Shown here in pieces: positions 5,033 to 6,414 of a stretch of DNA of 6,414 bases. Under the pieces are notes generated by a model. It was not told the origin of the DNA and did not search any database. It worked only from the letters and a program-made list of their open reading frames with translations. Made by a program: the position numbers and the translations under genes. How positions within the stretch are numbered: position 1 is the first letter of the stretch; every line of letters starts with the position of its first letter. The stretch is from Glaciimonas sp. (GTDB lineage: Bacteria > Pseudomonadota > Gammaproteobacteria > Burkholderiales > Burkholderiaceae): assembly GCA_014377145.1 (NCBI GenBank), contig JACMQE010000079.1:1-6414 (forward strand), given 5' to 3'.

Positions 5033-6414
5033 CTATGCGCTGGCATCGAGTTTGAAGGCCAGCAATGGTGCCGCCTCTGCCACCTGATCGCCGACCGCAT
5101 ATAGCACTGTTCCACCAAACCATCGGCTGGTGCCGCAATCGTATGTTCCATTTTCATGGCTTCCAAGATCGGCAACGGTGTGCCTTTTTTGACTTGCTCG
5201 CCCTGCGCCCACCAATACTGCGACGATCTTGCCCAACATAGGCGCCGTCAAACAGCCAGCATCGACTTCACTTTCACTGGCGTGCGCCAGCGGATCGACG
5301 TAGCCCAGCGTATGCTGATGACTACTGGTAAATACCTGAAAAACAACAGATCGTCGCGGATCACGGTACCAGGCACCTCTCGGTCGCCCAGACTAATGGC
5401 GCTATCGCTGCCATTCTGCTGCGATAGCGCCATTAAATAAACTGTTGCGCATAATCTAATAACCACTTGCCGGACTGATATAGGACTTTAATTGCCCTAC
5501 TTTTTCCATCGTCAACGAATGTCAGTTGGCGTCGTAAATTGCTGTTGAGACGCCAGCCGCTGGTGTCGGCCCATGGATTACTTGGCTCGCTCGGGTTGCG
5601 TTCTGACGTCAGCAATCACCGTCGCCAACGCCAGCACCGTGACATCGACGGGTTTTTGGCAACCGGGAACAAAGTCTCATGATGGCGCTCAATCAACCCG
5701 GTATCCAGGTCCGTGGTCGAAAAAGGGCTACTCGCAATTAACCGCTGTAAGAAACTGATATTGCTGGCCAGACCGACAAGCTGATAATGCGCCAAGGCGT
5801 TTGCCATATTCGCCAGTGCTTGTTGGCGATCCGGTTCCTAAACAATCAGCTTGGCGATCATCGGATCGTAAAATGGCGAGATCGCATCTCCAGCGCAAAC
5901 GCCAGAATCAATCCGCACAATCGGAGCAGCGCTTTGCTGATCTGCCGAAATCGCAAATTCACACGCCACAGGTGTGCGCAAATAACGTAATGTTCCAATC
6001 GACGGCAAAAAATCCTTGTCTGGATTTTCAGCGTAAATCCGCGCCTCAATCGTCTGACCGCGCAACCTCAATTGCGCTTGTTTTAGCGGCAGCGCTTCAC
6101 AAGCGACGACCCGCAATTGCCATTCGACCAGATCAAGCCCGGTAATCATTTCTGTGACTGGGTGTTCGACTTGCAGACGGGTATTCCATTTCCATGAAAT
6201 AAAACGAACCGTCTTGATTCGCAATAAATTCGACGTTACCAGCACTGACATAGCCGACGGCCTTGGCTGCGGCGACGGCAGAGTCGCCCATCGCCTTGCG
6301 CCGCTCTTCGGTCATCCCCGGCGCGGGCGCTTCTTCCAAGACTTTTTGATGACGGCGTTGGACTGAGCAATCACGCTCAAACAAATAGACGCACTCGCCG
6401 TAACTATCGGCAAA
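5033..6414 (-). pseudogene. mccA: 3-Methylcrotonyl-CoA carboxylase alpha subunit, pseudogene, 5' part outside window
   Basis: This is the biotin-containing subunit (LiuD type) that carboxylates 3-methylcrotonyl-CoA in leucine degradation. The window holds the second half of the biotin carboxylase domain onward. It starts [15 protein letters not shown], then [35 protein letters not shown], a one-base insertion near 6186, [20 protein letters not shown] and TIEARIYAENPDKDFLPSIG. The DPMIAKLIV segment is followed by TAG (5838-5840) where Trp is expected, then DRQQALANMANALAHYQLVG. Frameshifts near 5640 and 5600 precede NPWADTSGWRLNSNLRRQL and LLDYAQQF. More shifts around 5430, 5340 and 5200 lead to the biotinyl domain, ILEAMKMEHTIAAPADG, with the biotin-accepting Lys codon at 5152-5154. 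A final shift precedes LYAVGDQVAEAAPLLAFKLD and the stop at 5033. At least eight lesions make it non-functional. Propionyl- or acetyl-CoA carboxylase is less likely because of the mvaB neighbour. Confidence 0.9.
5394..5435. repeat. Perfect 15-bp inverted repeat inside mccA remnant
   Basis: TAATGGCGCTATCGC (5394-5408) is followed by a 12-base spacer and its exact reverse complement, GCGATAGCGCCATTA (5421-5435). It lies in the stretch coding for the linker before the biotinyl domain, exactly where the reading frame is disturbed. No U-run follows on either side. It would form a strong hairpin in DNA or RNA. Confidence 0.7.

Noticed and set aside
1..6414. CRISPR array, tRNA, rRNA, or transposase gene
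   Set aside because: I found no regularly spaced direct repeats, no cloverleaf or rRNA-like sequence, and no transposase motif on either strand by eye.

Overview
The window looks like a decaying piece of a betaproteobacterial chromosome. I infer Burkholderiales, perhaps close to Oxalobacteraceae, from remembered protein resemblance only. Nearly every recognisable gene carries several frameshifts, nonsense codons or deletions. Only one small gene appears intact. Together with three copies of a short palindromic repeat in 6.4 kb, this suggests a recently host-restricted or otherwise reducing genome. Base-calling error in a draft assembly is the main competing explanation for the single-base indels, but not for the in-frame stops and the larger deletion.

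Layout. Positions 26-136, 1713-1823 and 3995-4093 hold three same-orientation copies of a ~100-111 bp repeat with inverted ends. Each copy is open from end to end in one forward frame. Positions 137-420 are AT-rich and hold no gene I can see. Positions 496-1712 (+) hold a broken gene of unknown function with a hydrophobic C-terminal part. Everything from 1824 to 6414 is on the minus strand. Read in transcription order from the right edge, it holds: mccA/liuD (alpha subunit of 3-methylcrotonyl-CoA carboxylase, C-terminal two thirds, broken), mvaB/liuE (hydroxymethylglutaryl-CoA lyase, broken), repeat copy C, an intact 90-aa ribbon-helix-helix-like protein, a YbaK-type aminoacyl-tRNA deacylase gene (broken at the 5' end), a DUF1289 gene (broken), and an MBL-fold hydrolase gene (broken). 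The MBL gene is separated from the convergent forward-strand gene by repeat copy B. Positions 2841-3008, between the YbaK and DUF1289 remnants, hold nothing I recognise.

How the genes worked together. MccA and HMG-CoA lyase belong to the leucine degradation (liu) pathway: 3-methylcrotonyl-CoA is carboxylated to 3-methylglutaconyl-CoA, hydrated to HMG-CoA elsewhere, then cleaved to acetoacetate and acetyl-CoA. Both remnants here are dead, so the organism has probably lost this route. The ybaK, DUF1289 and MBL remnants look like one former co-directional operon with the 90-aa gene at its head, because DUF1289 and MBL overlap by ATGA.

The most unusual signal is the repeat family. It has inverted ends like a MITE or REP-type element, yet copies A and B are both exactly 37 codons, copy C differs by an in-frame 12-bp gap, and substitutions concentrate at third codon positions. 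Copies B and C also lie exactly at the 3' ends of minus-strand genes and supply their present stop codons. This resembles, by analogy only, the protein-coding palindromic elements of Rickettsia.
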